Positions 8,791 through 16,591 of a stretch of DNA of 54,228 nucleotides are shown in pieces (the stretch's first letter is position 1; every line of letters starts with the position of its first letter). Origin of the DNA: an uncultured Clostridia bacterium (GTDB lineage Bacteria > Bacillota > Clostridia > Oscillospirales > Ruminococcaceae); NCBI GenBank assembly GCA_947629785.1, contig CANRFB010000011.1, forward strand, positions 1 through 54,228. The letters are read 5' to 3'. A model generated the notes under the pieces. That model saw nothing but the letters and a program-made list of their open reading frames with translations, was not told where the DNA came from and made no database searches. A program made the position numbers and the translations under genes.

Positions 8791-9852
8791 ATTACGGGCG
8801 ATTTTGAAGTTGTTAAGTATCTCAATGACAATTCGAGCCTTACAAATGTTCTTGCGGAGCTTGATTCCGAGGGGAATGTTCTTGTTTACTACACAATTGG
8901 TGCTGATCTTATTTCACAGGAGCGTAACGGTAGGACTTACACTTATTTGTATGACGGGCATGGTTCTGTTACAGCACTGTCCGATGAGAGCGGCAAGGTT
9001 ACCGATACCTACAGCTATGACGCTTTCGGTAATCTGCTGAAATCTACGGGTAGAACTGAGAATAATTACCGTTATTGCGGCGAGCAGTTTGACAGTACTA
9101 CGGGTCTGTATTATCTGCGGGCGAGGTATATGGATACTTCCACAGGCAGATTTATTTCGCAGGATTCTTATGCGGGTTCTGCGTATGACCCTGATACTTT
9201 GCACAAGTATCTTTATGCAAACGCTAACCCTGTTTCAAACAGTGACCCAAGCGGCTATTTTACACTTGCGGATATGAATGCAAGCATGGGTATTCAGGGA
9301 ATACTCGGCAACATTGCTACTCCCAACGGTAAGGCTTTGTTTGATGCTGTTATGGGCGTGTTCGGCTTTGCACAGGACATTATCTCAACCATAAAAGACG
9401 GTAAGGAGCAGGGCTTAAGTAAGGAAGAAATCGTTGCTAATGTAGCAGCAGGACTGGTAACAAGTTTGGTTTCAAACTTCTCTTGTATGCTGACAAGTCT
9501 CAGACCTATCGGGTATGTCATAATGGGCGTTGCGGCGCTTGTAGTCGGTATAGTTGCTATGGCAAACTTTGCGGACGGCAATACGGGAATGGGAATAGCG
9601 CAGGTAATTAACCTTGTTACTATTGTATTCTCGATGTTCAATCCGACCTGCTTTACGGGAGATACGGAAGTTTATACCAATAATGGCTTGGTTTGCATTG
9701 AAGATGTTCAGGTAGGCGATGAAGTTTGGGCATATAATCCCGAAACTGGTGAAACCGAGCTTAAAGAGGTTCTTAATGTTTGGGTAAAAGAAACCGACGG
9801 AATCCTACACGTTTCGACTTTTGACGGCGAAATTATCGACACCATTTATTGA
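8791..9852 (+). pseudogene. RHS cassette 4, truncated at both ends, Hint domain cut short
   Basis: The RHS reading frame is open from the TAA at 8779 but has no ATG or GTG start before TTG 8947, so the first homologous codons (from about 8800) have no initiation site. The core ends in DPSGY near 9258. The tail resembles that of cassette 2: a hydrophobic linker, then CFTGDTEVYT and VWAYNPETGETELKE of a Hint domain. The Hint domain stops after IIDT with IY and a TGA at 9850, where cassette 2 continues with TNHPF. It therefore lacks the second half of Hint and any toxin. This is a decayed cassette or a recombination donor. Confidence 0.8.
8800..9258 (+). repeat. RHS core homology block, copy 4 (mosaic)
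   Basis: The first part (to about 8966) follows copy 1 almost base for base. From the TALSDESGKVTDTYSY codons it switches to the copy 3 type, indicating an exchange inside the core. Confidence 0.8.
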
Positions 9853-9938
9853 ACGACATATCATTAAAACAATTAAAGATTAGCACAGTAAATTATACCG
9901 AATTATCGGTATAAAATAAATTGTTAGGAGATGTTTTT

Positions 9939-10439
9939 ATGGAAAAATCAACAATGACAAAACTTCAGCCGCCGTGGTATACATACCACAAAAAGGTGCA
10001 GGCGCTTTTCAAAGAGGATGATAAAGTCAATGTGAGAGAATTGGCTGACAGCGGCGACGGAAACTATTCGTTTATAATACTTGTTTCTGACAAAGCAAAG
10101 GCAGAGGCAATTAAGGCAATTATTAATGACAAGATTGAAATGGGCAATGTTACTATTACGGCAACTGTTTTAGGCCCTGATGAAAACGGTGTTAATGACA
10201 TTGAAGCGGATATTTCCACGTATGAAACTGCTTTCAGCGGCAATTCAATTTTTTCCAAAGTTGTTTCAGCTTCAATAATGGGAATGAATTTTAATTATTG
10301 TATATTCTCATGTGAAATTGTTCAGTTCTGGAATGATGATATGTCGGACTACTACGGAAATTTCAACGGTCTTGCAGAGGACATTGCAAGAGATGTTCTC
10401 AAAGAAACGGGCGTAATGTTCTGTACCGAAAAGTTTTAA
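9939..10439 (+). CDS. Hypothetical protein of unknown function
   Basis: 166 residues. ATG 9939 is preceded by TAGGAG; the in-frame TTG at 9921 overlaps that site and is rejected. No family is recognised. It is soluble, alpha/beta-like, with acidic character and no signal peptide. Its base composition is closer to the housekeeping genes than to the AT-rich immunity genes, so although it follows cassette 4 it need not be an antidote. A small palindrome (9895-9912: ATACCGA, four bases, TCGGTAT) just upstream could be an operator. Confidence 0.65.
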   Translation: MEKSTMTKLQPPWYTYHKKVQALFKEDDKVNVRELADSGDGNYSFIILVSDKAKAEAIKAIINDKIEMGNVTITATVLGPDENGVNDIEADISTYETAFSGNSIFSKVVSASIMGMNFNYCIFSCEIVQFWNDDMSDYYGNFNGLAEDIARDVLKETGVMFCTEKF

Positions 10440-10460
10440 TGCTGAATAGTTAAACGGCTG

Positions 10461-11894
10461 TCAAAATTGGCAGCCGTGTGGGTTATATTTTATTGATATT
10501 CTTAATTGTCTGCTTTTTCTGCTCTTTAATAAGCTTAGAAACATAATCCCCCTTAGAAATATCATAATAGTTTTTTGCAATATCCATATAAATATCATAC
10601 ATCTGTTTGCAGTCCTCGAATGTTTTTTGAGGACTGCAATTTTTTTATCCGTTTCCTTTTGAACAGCTTTCAGACGTTCAAAATCGGAACGATCAGAAAT
10701 ACTGTTGTTCTGTAACGTCTGCCTGCAAATTTTAAGACTAAGTTGTTCGGTATCCGAAAGCTCGGACTTGTCCGCAAGGCTGAAATAAGTTTCTGCCTGC
10801 TCCATAAGACCCTCCAGCTTTTCCTGTTTAACAATAAGTGCGTTTAATTCTCTACGGGCGTTTTCACATTCGGATTTTAACCGCTGGATTTTGCCCTCCA
10901 ATTCCCCGATAGAATGAATATTATCCCGATTTATTATAGATAGCTGTGCGGAAATTTTGTAAACATCAAGGTCGTTTTCGGGAGAGTATGGCTCGGAATG
11001 ATAACGCTTGCGCTGGATTTTCCTACCCGTTCTTGCAAGCTCGGTAACGTCGTTAAGCGTTCGGACATAATCATCACGAATCGGAGCAGGCTCTCCCGAC
11101 AATGTAATACTTGTTCCCACATCACGCCAACGAATACGGGAAATAAGGCTTTCCTCGGTATAGTCCTCGCCTAAAGTTTTTGTGCGGACAAAGCGTTCCT
11201 GTTTCGGAGCTTTTACGGAAATGTACTTTCCTTTTTTAATAGTATATCCTGACGCTTCAAGTTCGGACAAAAGCTCGTCCAAGTTTTTAACCGTACCGAT
11301 AAGACGGTCGATTTCCAAACGGATTTTTTCTTTCCAAGAAGTACCCTGCTTCTTATTCTCCCATTCATTATACGCAAGATTTTTGCCATATCCCTTTTTC
11401 GTGACTATCGACTGAATACCAAAGGCAAGGCATACCCTGTCGGAATATTCGCGGATACATTTCAAAGTTTTTTGATTGTCATTAAATTTTTGTCCCGTCA
11501 ATGAGTATGTGTTTATTATAATATGGTTATGGATGTGCTGACGGTCTGTATGCGTTGCAATAACCACCTGACAATCATCGCCGAAAGTCTTTCTTGCAAA
11601 AGCCTTTGCAATTCGATGAGCCTGTTCGGGAGTAAAGTTATCATGCGGATCAAAGGATTGAATATAGTGGATAGCCTTAACGCTGCCCTTGCCTTCGGTA
11701 GGCAAGGGGGCGTTAAATTTTTCTCCCGAAAAATGCTCGAAAACTGTTTTCATCGAAAGATATGCGTCCTTAGCATTTGTAAGGCAATTCAGGGACGTGG
11801 TGTATAATAAGTCCTCGGTTTTGTCGGGATTGAGTATGTATGCTAAGCTTTTGTTGACGGTAGTGCGGAGAGAAATTGATTTAACGTATGGCAA
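10461..11894 (-). CDS. MOB-P type relaxase (relaxase/mobilisation nuclease domain), frameshifted near the C-terminus
   Basis: 477 residues as read. The relaxase domain (about 20-180) shows HYIQSF, FTPEQAHRIAKAF and the metal-binding HTDRQHIHNHIIIN cluster that nicks DNA at oriT; a coiled coil follows at about 330-430. The start is a TTG with AAAGGA upstream, inside the end of the MobC-like gene (52-base overlap), suggesting coupling. After KKH (about residue 425) the sequence becomes atypical. Adding one base to the six-T run at 10623-10628 restores a charged tail (FEDCKQMYDIYMDIAKNYYD and onward) ending at 10483. A frameshift or sequencing error there is likely. Confidence 0.85.
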   Translation of the reverse strand: MPYVKSISLRTTVNKSLAYILNPDKTEDLLYTTSLNCLTNAKDAYLSMKTVFEHFSGEKFNAPLPTEGKGSVKAIHYIQSFDPHDNFTPEQAHRIAKAFARKTFGDDCQVVIATHTDRQHIHNHIIINTYSLTGQKFNDNQKTLKCIREYSDRVCLAFGIQSIVTKKGYGKNLAYNEWENKKQGTSWKEKIRLEIDRLIGTVKNLDELLSELEASGYTIKKGKYISVKAPKQERFVRTKTLGEDYTEESLISRIRWRDVGTSITLSGEPAPIRDDYVRTLNDVTELARTGRKIQRKRYHSEPYSPENDLDVYKISAQLSIINRDNIHSIGELEGKIQRLKSECENARRELNALIVKQEKLEGLMEQAETYFSLADKSELSDTEQLSLKICRQTLQNNSISDRSDFERLKAVQKETDKKIAVLKKHSRTANRCMIFIWILQKTIMIFLRGIMFLSLLKSRKSRQLRISIKYNPHGCQF

Positions 11895-12181
11895 AGCAGT
11901 AAATTTTCCTTTCTGATTTTTTCAATATCTTCGGCGTAAATGTTGTTTGTTTCATTTGCCTTTTTAGCGATCTGATTGATGTTGTTCCCGATGATACGCA
12001 AAGCGTTCATTACTGGGGCGACATTTTTTGCCGTATAACAGGTTATCTGTCCCTCAAGGGACATTCTTTTAATGAACGTTCCTGTTTTCATAGAAAGCAG
12101 TTCGGCTTTTTCCTCAATAGCTTTCCATTCATCAAGATTAAATACGACTTCCTTACGTTTTACCTGTTTATACTTTCTCAC
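11843..12181 (-). CDS. MobC-like relaxosome accessory protein
   Basis: 112 residues. The GTG at 12181 is chosen because GGAGGT lies nine bases upstream; the frame is open to 12265 but gives a non-conserved leader. The N-terminal RKYKQVKRKEVVFNLDEW and the helical NALRIIGNNINQIAKKAN are typical of MobC/ribbon-helix-helix proteins that bind oriT and recruit the relaxase. It overlaps the relaxase start, forming a mobilisation operon. Confidence 0.75.
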   Translation of the reverse strand: MRKYKQVKRKEVVFNLDEWKAIEEKAELLSMKTGTFIKRMSLEGQITCYTAKNVAPVMNALRIIGNNINQIAKKANETNNIYAEDIEKIRKENLLLCHTLNQFLSALPSTKA

Positions 12182-12715
12182 TGAATTTATACCTCCAATT
12201 TTCTTAAGCGGTCTTAGGTGCAACCTAAAAAGGGGATAAGCCGTTTGTTCGACGGCAATGAACAAATAATTTTTAGGAGGGGCAGCTTCCTAAAAATTGG
12301 CGAATCTTGAAAGAATACGGTTCTTTCTCTGCTTGCTAAACATACCCAAAAACAAAAATATGTACTCCCGATTTTCAATCGGTTCACCCGTGTGGGCATA
12401 CCCCTCCTCCAAAATTTTCTGCGGCGGCGAACAGCAGAAAATATTCCCCTCTACTAAGTAATTACAGTAACAAACCATTTCGGAAACCGATTGAAAAAAT
12501 ATTGTTAAATTGCACAAAAAGAGTTTTGGATTAAGTCCACAAAAAGCAATTATAACGAAAATATATTATATTTTAATTTAATGGTTTCCAAAAATGCGGT
12601 TAAGTGTAAGAACTTATGAAAGGGCATAATTCCGCAGTATCATCTTCGCCGCTGATACTGCACTTCGCCAAATAATTATCCATTTCAAAAATTAAAAATG
12701 AGGGGGACGTGATAA
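12182..12715 (+). other. Non-coding region with several inverted repeats, candidate origin of transfer
   Basis: This 534-base gene-free stretch separates the divergent mobC and primase genes. It has a perfect 11-bp inverted repeat (12268-12278 / 12288-12298), a 9-bp one (12414-12422 / 12434-12442), another 9-bp one (12634-12642 / 12653-12661) and a short TTAGGT/ACCTAA pair near 12215. Closely spaced inverted repeats next to mobC and a relaxase gene are characteristic of oriT. The nick site cannot be assigned by eye. Confidence 0.5.
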
Positions 12716-13327
12716 CTGACGGATATTTTTAAGGAGATAAAGGACAGCGTATCAATGCCCGACGTTGCAAGATTTTACGGATTGCAAATAAGCCGTTCGG
12801 TAATGACGTGCTGTCCATTCCATGAGGAAAGAACTCCGAGCCTTAAAGTTTATGACGACCATTTTTATTGCTTCGGCTGCGGGGCAACGGGTGATTGCAC
12901 TGGCTTTGTTGCAAAGCTGTTTGGTATCTCACAATTTGAAGCTGCTAAAAAGATAAGTTATGATTTTGGTCTTAATCTTTTTAATAGGGAAATCGCCGTC
13001 CCTGTTAATAAGGGTCTGCAAGCCGAGAATGATTATCGTATGTGGCTGCGTAAGGCAAGTGTTACTATTTCGGAGTATCTTACAAGACTTGCAAAGTGGG
13101 GGAAAATTTATGCTCCCCGAAATTTTGGAGAGCAGCCTAACCCGCTGTTTGTGGAAAGTCTTACAAAAAGAGATTACATAGAATATCTTTCGGAAGTGCT
13201 GACCTACGGTTCGGACAAAGAAAAACGACAGCTATATTCAAGCTGCCGAGAGGATATTATGAAGATACGGGAACGCCTTGACAAGCTCGCCGCTGCCGAA
13301 CGTCCCGTAAAAAGAAAAGCTATATGA
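12716..13327 (+). CDS. CHC2 zinc-finger primase-like protein of a mobile element
   Basis: About 203 residues, starting at a CTG that follows GAGGGGG and an in-frame TAA. The first ATG (12755) would cut off the helix IFKEIKDSVS that in DnaG-type proteins precedes the zinc finger, so the upstream start is preferred though unproven. The zinc site is CCPFHEERTPS followed by FYCFGCGATGD, the CHC2 signature. The C-terminal half is helical and unlike the TOPRIM catalytic core, which is absent. Proteins like this occur on mobilisable elements and may aid replication of the transferred strand. Confidence 0.8.
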   Translation: MTDIFKEIKDSVSMPDVARFYGLQISRSVMTCCPFHEERTPSLKVYDDHFYCFGCGATGDCTGFVAKLFGISQFEAAKKISYDFGLNLFNREIAVPVNKGLQAENDYRMWLRKASVTISEYLTRLAKWGKIYAPRNFGEQPNPLFVESLTKRDYIEYLSEVLTYGSDKEKRQLYSSCREDIMKIRERLDKLAAAERPVKRKAI

Positions 13328-13479
13328 TGTGGTGGGCTATCATGGGTGATCGTTTTCCTATGTTTGGGTGAAAAGGCTTTGAAACAAAACTTTAATACAA
13401 GGTAAAATTTTCAAAAATATAGATATTTGTTTAACAATTTGCATAAAATAAAAAGAGAGAGGAGGCATATCAATTACAT

Positions 13480-13635
13480 ATGACTAATACTATTGTTATA
13501 CCAATTCAGAACAATGAAAGTAAAGTCGTAAAAAATATGCCTGTTGAAATAATTATTACAGAAGAAGAAACATCAAAGGAAGTAATTGCCAAATCAATTT
13601 TTGAAGCTATCAAAATTCTTCTCGAGCCAACTTAA
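13480..13635 (+). CDS. Small acidic protein of a mobile element
   Basis: 51 residues, too short for most ORF cut-offs. An ATG at 13480 follows GGAGG (13461-13465) at a rather long spacing of 14. The sequence has a beta-like N-terminus (TNTIVIPIQN), an acidic ITEEETSKE and an amphipathic end (IFEAIKILLE). Its last 42 bases overlap the convergent HTH gene. The function is unknown. Confidence 0.5.
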   Translation: MTNTIVIPIQNNESKVVKNMPVEIIITEEETSKEVIAKSIFEAIKILLEPT

Positions 13636-14115
13636 TGTAAAATCTTTAAACGCAGTCTGCCACATTTCACGTGATGGGCTGCGGTTTTCTTTATTGAACC
13701 ACGATAGCACTAATGTTTTCGATACAGACAATTCTTTGGATAACTGCGTCTTTGTAATATTTTTTTGGATAATATACTCATTTAGTATATTATCCTTGAA
13801 GTTTCTGAAAATCAGATACTCGTCAAACAAATAATACTTGTCCGCTTCGCAGCATAAGGCATATTTTTTCAGCAATTCCAAATCTGTATGTTCGGGTGTG
13901 ATTTGATTATTTTCGTATCTTGAAATCGTTGATGTGCAAATGCCAATTTTTTCTGCAACTACTTTAGCCGTAAGATTTTTTGACAGCCGTAATAAAATCA
14001 TACGTTTTCCAATATCTGTTGTGAGTTGTGAATCTGAAATATCATAATCAGTGCTTGTACATATGTTTTGATTGGCAGAAACGTCATTTTGGCAAAATAA
14101 GGAGATATTATCCAT
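13594..14115 (-). CDS. XRE-type regulator with two helix-turn-helix domains
   Basis: 173 residues from ATG 14115; a GTG at 14151 would add 12 residues, and neither has a clear ribosome site. The first HTH (about residues 35-85 from the ATG) contains GKRMILLRLSKNLTAKVVAEKIG and TSTISRYENN, a textbook XRE motif. A second region near 115-150 (NITKTQLSKELSVSKTLVLSWF) looks like another HTH. It probably regulates the mobile element. The gene ends close to the junction with the spoVFB remnant. Confidence 0.75.
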   Translation of the reverse strand: MDNISLFCQNDVSANQNICTSTDYDISDSQLTTDIGKRMILLRLSKNLTAKVVAEKIGICTSTISRYENNQITPEHTDLELLKKYALCCEADKYYLFDEYLIFRNFKDNILNEYIIQKNITKTQLSKELSVSKTLVLSWFNKENRSPSREMWQTAFKDFTLSWLEKNFDSFKN

Positions 14116-14169
14116 TTTATCGGTGTTAATTCGGCAATTTGGTAATACCACAGCACATTCTGTTTCCGT

Positions 14170-14442
14170 TTTGCAATATCCGATACACCTGTCACCATGG
14201 CGGCAAAATCACATCTGCGGAACGGTTCGCCGCTTGTTATTGCACCGTCCACAAATGACGGGCTTTCGGGTTCGGCGAAAAATCTCGGCGCACTTCTGAA
14301 CTACAGGAACATTTACATTGTGCCTTTCGGGCAGGACGACCCGAAAGCCAAGCCGCGTTCGCTGGTAACGGATTTCAGAGCTATACCGGACGCGGTTTCC
14401 GCGGCTCTGGACGGGATCCAGCTTCAGCCTGTAATTATATAG
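14170..14442 (+). pseudogene. spoVFB: 3' remnant of dipicolinate synthase subunit B
   Basis: The frame reads SDTPVTMAAKSHLRNGSPLV, then TNDGLSGSAKNLGALL, YRNIYIVPFGQDDP, LVTDF and a short tail. This matches the C-terminal part of SpoVFB, the subunit that with SpoVFA makes the spore-core compound dipicolinate. Only about 90 of roughly 195 residues remain, and codons before about 14180 have no resemblance. An ATG at 14197 exists but lies inside the conserved domain. No 5' half or spoVFA is visible, so the mobile element or a deletion removed them. Confidence 0.75.
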
Positions 14443-14520
14443 GCAGCACCGTACAGCAAGCGCCGTATTCCGGAATTTCCGACGGCGCAGATAATTATAC
14501 GGTACTGCCCGAATTTCACG

Positions 14521-14544
14521 GCGCTCCTGCGGGGGCGCTTTTTT
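14521..14544 (+). terminator. Rho-independent terminator after spoVFB remnant
   Basis: The stem GCGCTCC / GGGGCGC with a four-base loop is followed by six T. It serves the plus-strand remnant. Confidence 0.75.
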
Positions 14545-14578
14545 GTATAAATATGCCGTTATATATTTTTAAAATTTA

Positions 14579-15496
14579 TTACTGAGTTATTACATCAAAT
14601 TCACGCAGAAACAGCATATTGTCAATTGCAATTTCCGACTTTATCCAGTTCTCGGCGATATACCATTCTTTATGGTCATTGTACCAATTCCAAGGCACGC
14701 TGAAAGAACCGTCAGGAAGCTGGGTATTTCTGATAAATTCACATTCCGCAATACACAATTCTCTGAATTTTTCGCTGTAAAATCTTTTATCATGCGCGAA
14801 AAATGTTGACGGTCTCGGAATATATTCGCCCCAGCGTGAAACATCGGTACAAATAGATCTTTCAATAATTTCATTAAGTTTTGATAAATACGCCCTGCCG
14901 TCAAAAGGGATATTCCCCGCTTCTTCGCAGTAATCATAAAGCGACATGAAACACCCTGCAATATGACGTTCGATCGGAGCACTTTCTATAAACCAGTTTG
15001 CGGCATTTTTAGCAATATGCAGACCTTTTTCATACAGATCGCTTTGTTTATCCGCGTATTTTATTATAGATCCTGCAAGCGCGGCGGTCGGATTATATTC
15101 AAAGGTGCTGCCGCTTTCGGGATATTTCCACCAGATTGCACACGGGCTTGAATTGTTTGTGGGAACGGTATTCAGCCATTGTTCGTGTTCGGTATCAAAA
15201 TCAGCACCGCTTGAAAGGTATTTCAGAATTCCCCTGATAAGCGAATTATCGGGTTCAAGACCGCCTGTTCTTTTAATATATTCCGTTGCTTTCCAGACGC
15301 CCATGGGAGTAGAATTTTGGTTAAAATTATCGGATTCCAGACCCCAACCAAAGCCTCCGTCGGGATTCTGATAGGCAGAAAGCGCGGTGACAACATCGTC
15401 AGCCGAGCCGTTTTCAAAATAATACTTAAATACAGCCAGATCCAAAGGTCTTGCATTCCGATAGATAAATCCGCGGGCTTTTTCAAAAGTGTTCAT
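14579..15496 (-). CDS. Terpene cyclase/prenyltransferase-fold (alpha6-alpha6 barrel) protein
   Basis: 305 residues, with AAGGAG eight bases before the ATG. ALSAYQNPDGGFGWGLE and a C-terminal QLPDGSFSVPW are the QxxDGGFG-type repeats of squalene-cyclase/prenyltransferase-like toroids. There is no signal peptide and no DxDD catalytic motif, so cyclase activity is not implied. It lies 95 bases downstream of an AraC-type regulator on the same strand. Its substrate is unknown. Confidence 0.65.
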   Translation of the reverse strand: MNTFEKARGFIYRNARPLDLAVFKYYFENGSADDVVTALSAYQNPDGGFGWGLESDNFNQNSTPMGVWKATEYIKRTGGLEPDNSLIRGILKYLSSGADFDTEHEQWLNTVPTNNSSPCAIWWKYPESGSTFEYNPTAALAGSIIKYADKQSDLYEKGLHIAKNAANWFIESAPIERHIAGCFMSLYDYCEEAGNIPFDGRAYLSKLNEIIERSICTDVSRWGEYIPRPSTFFAHDKRFYSEKFRELCIAECEFIRNTQLPDGSFSVPWNWYNDHKEWYIAENWIKSEIAIDNMLFLREFDVITQ

Positions 15497-15591
15497 TACA
15501 AAAACTCCTTACACATAATTCCGGAACTATGTCCTTTTTTATTTTACAGAATTTTTATCTGTCTGTATTGTAAAAATCCGACATTTTGTTT

Positions 15592-16404
15592 TTAAAATAA
15601 ATTTTTATATGCTTGCGCAGGAGTCATTCCGTGGCGAAATCTGAAATCATGCAAAAGATGCGCCTGATCCGTGAAGCCGTACTTTTCTGTCAAATCCAGA
15701 ATATCCGAGCCGCCGCGGACAATTTCCTGCCATACAAGCTGATAACGGATAAGGCTGGAAAGCGTTTTGGGGCTGACGCCCATATTCTCCGTAAAAATGC
15801 GTTCCATTCTGCGCTGGGAAATAACATTTCTTTTCGCAATTTCCGAAATTTTCATGCGCCCGTTATACGTTATCATATCGCTGATAACATTCATAATATC
15901 GGAATTCGCGCGTTCGGGAACAAGTCTGCGAATTAAAATTTTTTCCGCCGCCCTTGCTCTTTCGGGTAACGTATCAAATTGCAGGACAATTCCGGTCAGA
16001 TCCTCAGTAATTCCATGAAAAAATTCATCGGGGAAATAGGCATTGTTTTTTGTGCCTCGGAAACTTTCCCCGCTGAACAGCGCCGCGCTCCAACAGAAAA
16101 AGCGTATTCCGAATGCGGACATGACCGCGCTGCTTTCTGTTCTGCCGGAATGATAACTTCTTTCGTCCATAGTGCAGAAATTTGCACTCAGCTTGTTATC
16201 CGAATAATTGACCCGGATAATAATATCCATGCAGGTGTCTGGAATTACAAGACGGTCTGCCGTTTCAGATGAAGCAGGCTGCGGATATTCTGTTCCCCAG
16301 AAACAGCAGATGTATGGTTTTAATGCGCTGCACGGAGTTATTTCACAATAATTGCTGCTTTTCGGGAACGGTGTGGAAGTTATTGGGCGGTATGGCAAGA
16401 GCAT
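15592..16404 (-). CDS. AraC-family transcriptional regulator
   Basis: 270 residues, AAGGAG before the ATG. The N-terminal half has the pattern of the domain often found before AraC-type HTHs (LKPYICCFWG, LVIPDTCMDIII, FGIRFF). The C-terminal half is a double HTH: ISEIAKRNVISQRRMERIF and LTEKYGFTDQAHLLHDFRFRHGMTP. It is divergent from the dockerin gene, with a perfect palindrome between the two promoters, so it probably controls that gene and itself. Confidence 0.85.
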   Translation of the reverse strand: MLLPYRPITSTPFPKSSNYCEITPCSALKPYICCFWGTEYPQPASSETADRLVIPDTCMDIIIRVNYSDNKLSANFCTMDERSYHSGRTESSAVMSAFGIRFFCWSAALFSGESFRGTKNNAYFPDEFFHGITEDLTGIVLQFDTLPERARAAEKILIRRLVPERANSDIMNVISDMITYNGRMKISEIAKRNVISQRRMERIFTENMGVSPKTLSSLIRYQLVWQEIVRGGSDILDLTEKYGFTDQAHLLHDFRFRHGMTPAQAYKNLF

Positions 16405-16438
16405 TTATTTTTCTCCTTATGGTTTTTATTTAAAAAAG

Positions 16439-16467
16439 ATTATATCACAAAAATATTATTCTGTCAA
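16439..16467 (-). promoter_or_regulatory. Promoter of the AraC-type regulator
   Basis: On the minus strand TTGACA (16467-16462), a 17-base spacer and TATAAT (16444-16439): a full sigma-A consensus 35 bases before the start codon. Confidence 0.8.
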
Positions 16468-16470
16468 ATC

Positions 16471-16489
16471 ATGTACATAAAATGTACAT
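16471..16489. promoter_or_regulatory. Candidate operator: ATGTACAT-AAA-ATGTACAT
   Basis: Two identical 8-bp palindromes are separated by three bases, between two divergent consensus promoters. It sits four bases upstream of the regulator's -35 box and 13 bases upstream of the dockerin gene's. This is a strong operator candidate for the adjacent AraC-type protein. Confidence 0.6.
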
Positions 16490-16501
16490 ACAAAATCAGC
16501 C

Positions 16502-16530
16502 TTGACAAATTTCCATACTTATGGTAAAAT
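16502..16530 (+). promoter_or_regulatory. Promoter of the dockerin gene
   Basis: TTGACA (16502-16507), a 17-base spacer and TAAAAT (16525-16530). Transcription would begin near 16537, leaving a leader of about 55 bases. Confidence 0.8.
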
Positions 16531-16591
16531 TATATTTAATTGTGATATATTTTGCCGAAAACAGGAACATTACAATACGGAGGGAATATAT

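Noticed and set aside
12290-12517. 75-residue minus-strand open frame in the oriT candidate
   Set aside because: Low complexity without a ribosome site; it spans the inverted repeats and has no plausible protein features.
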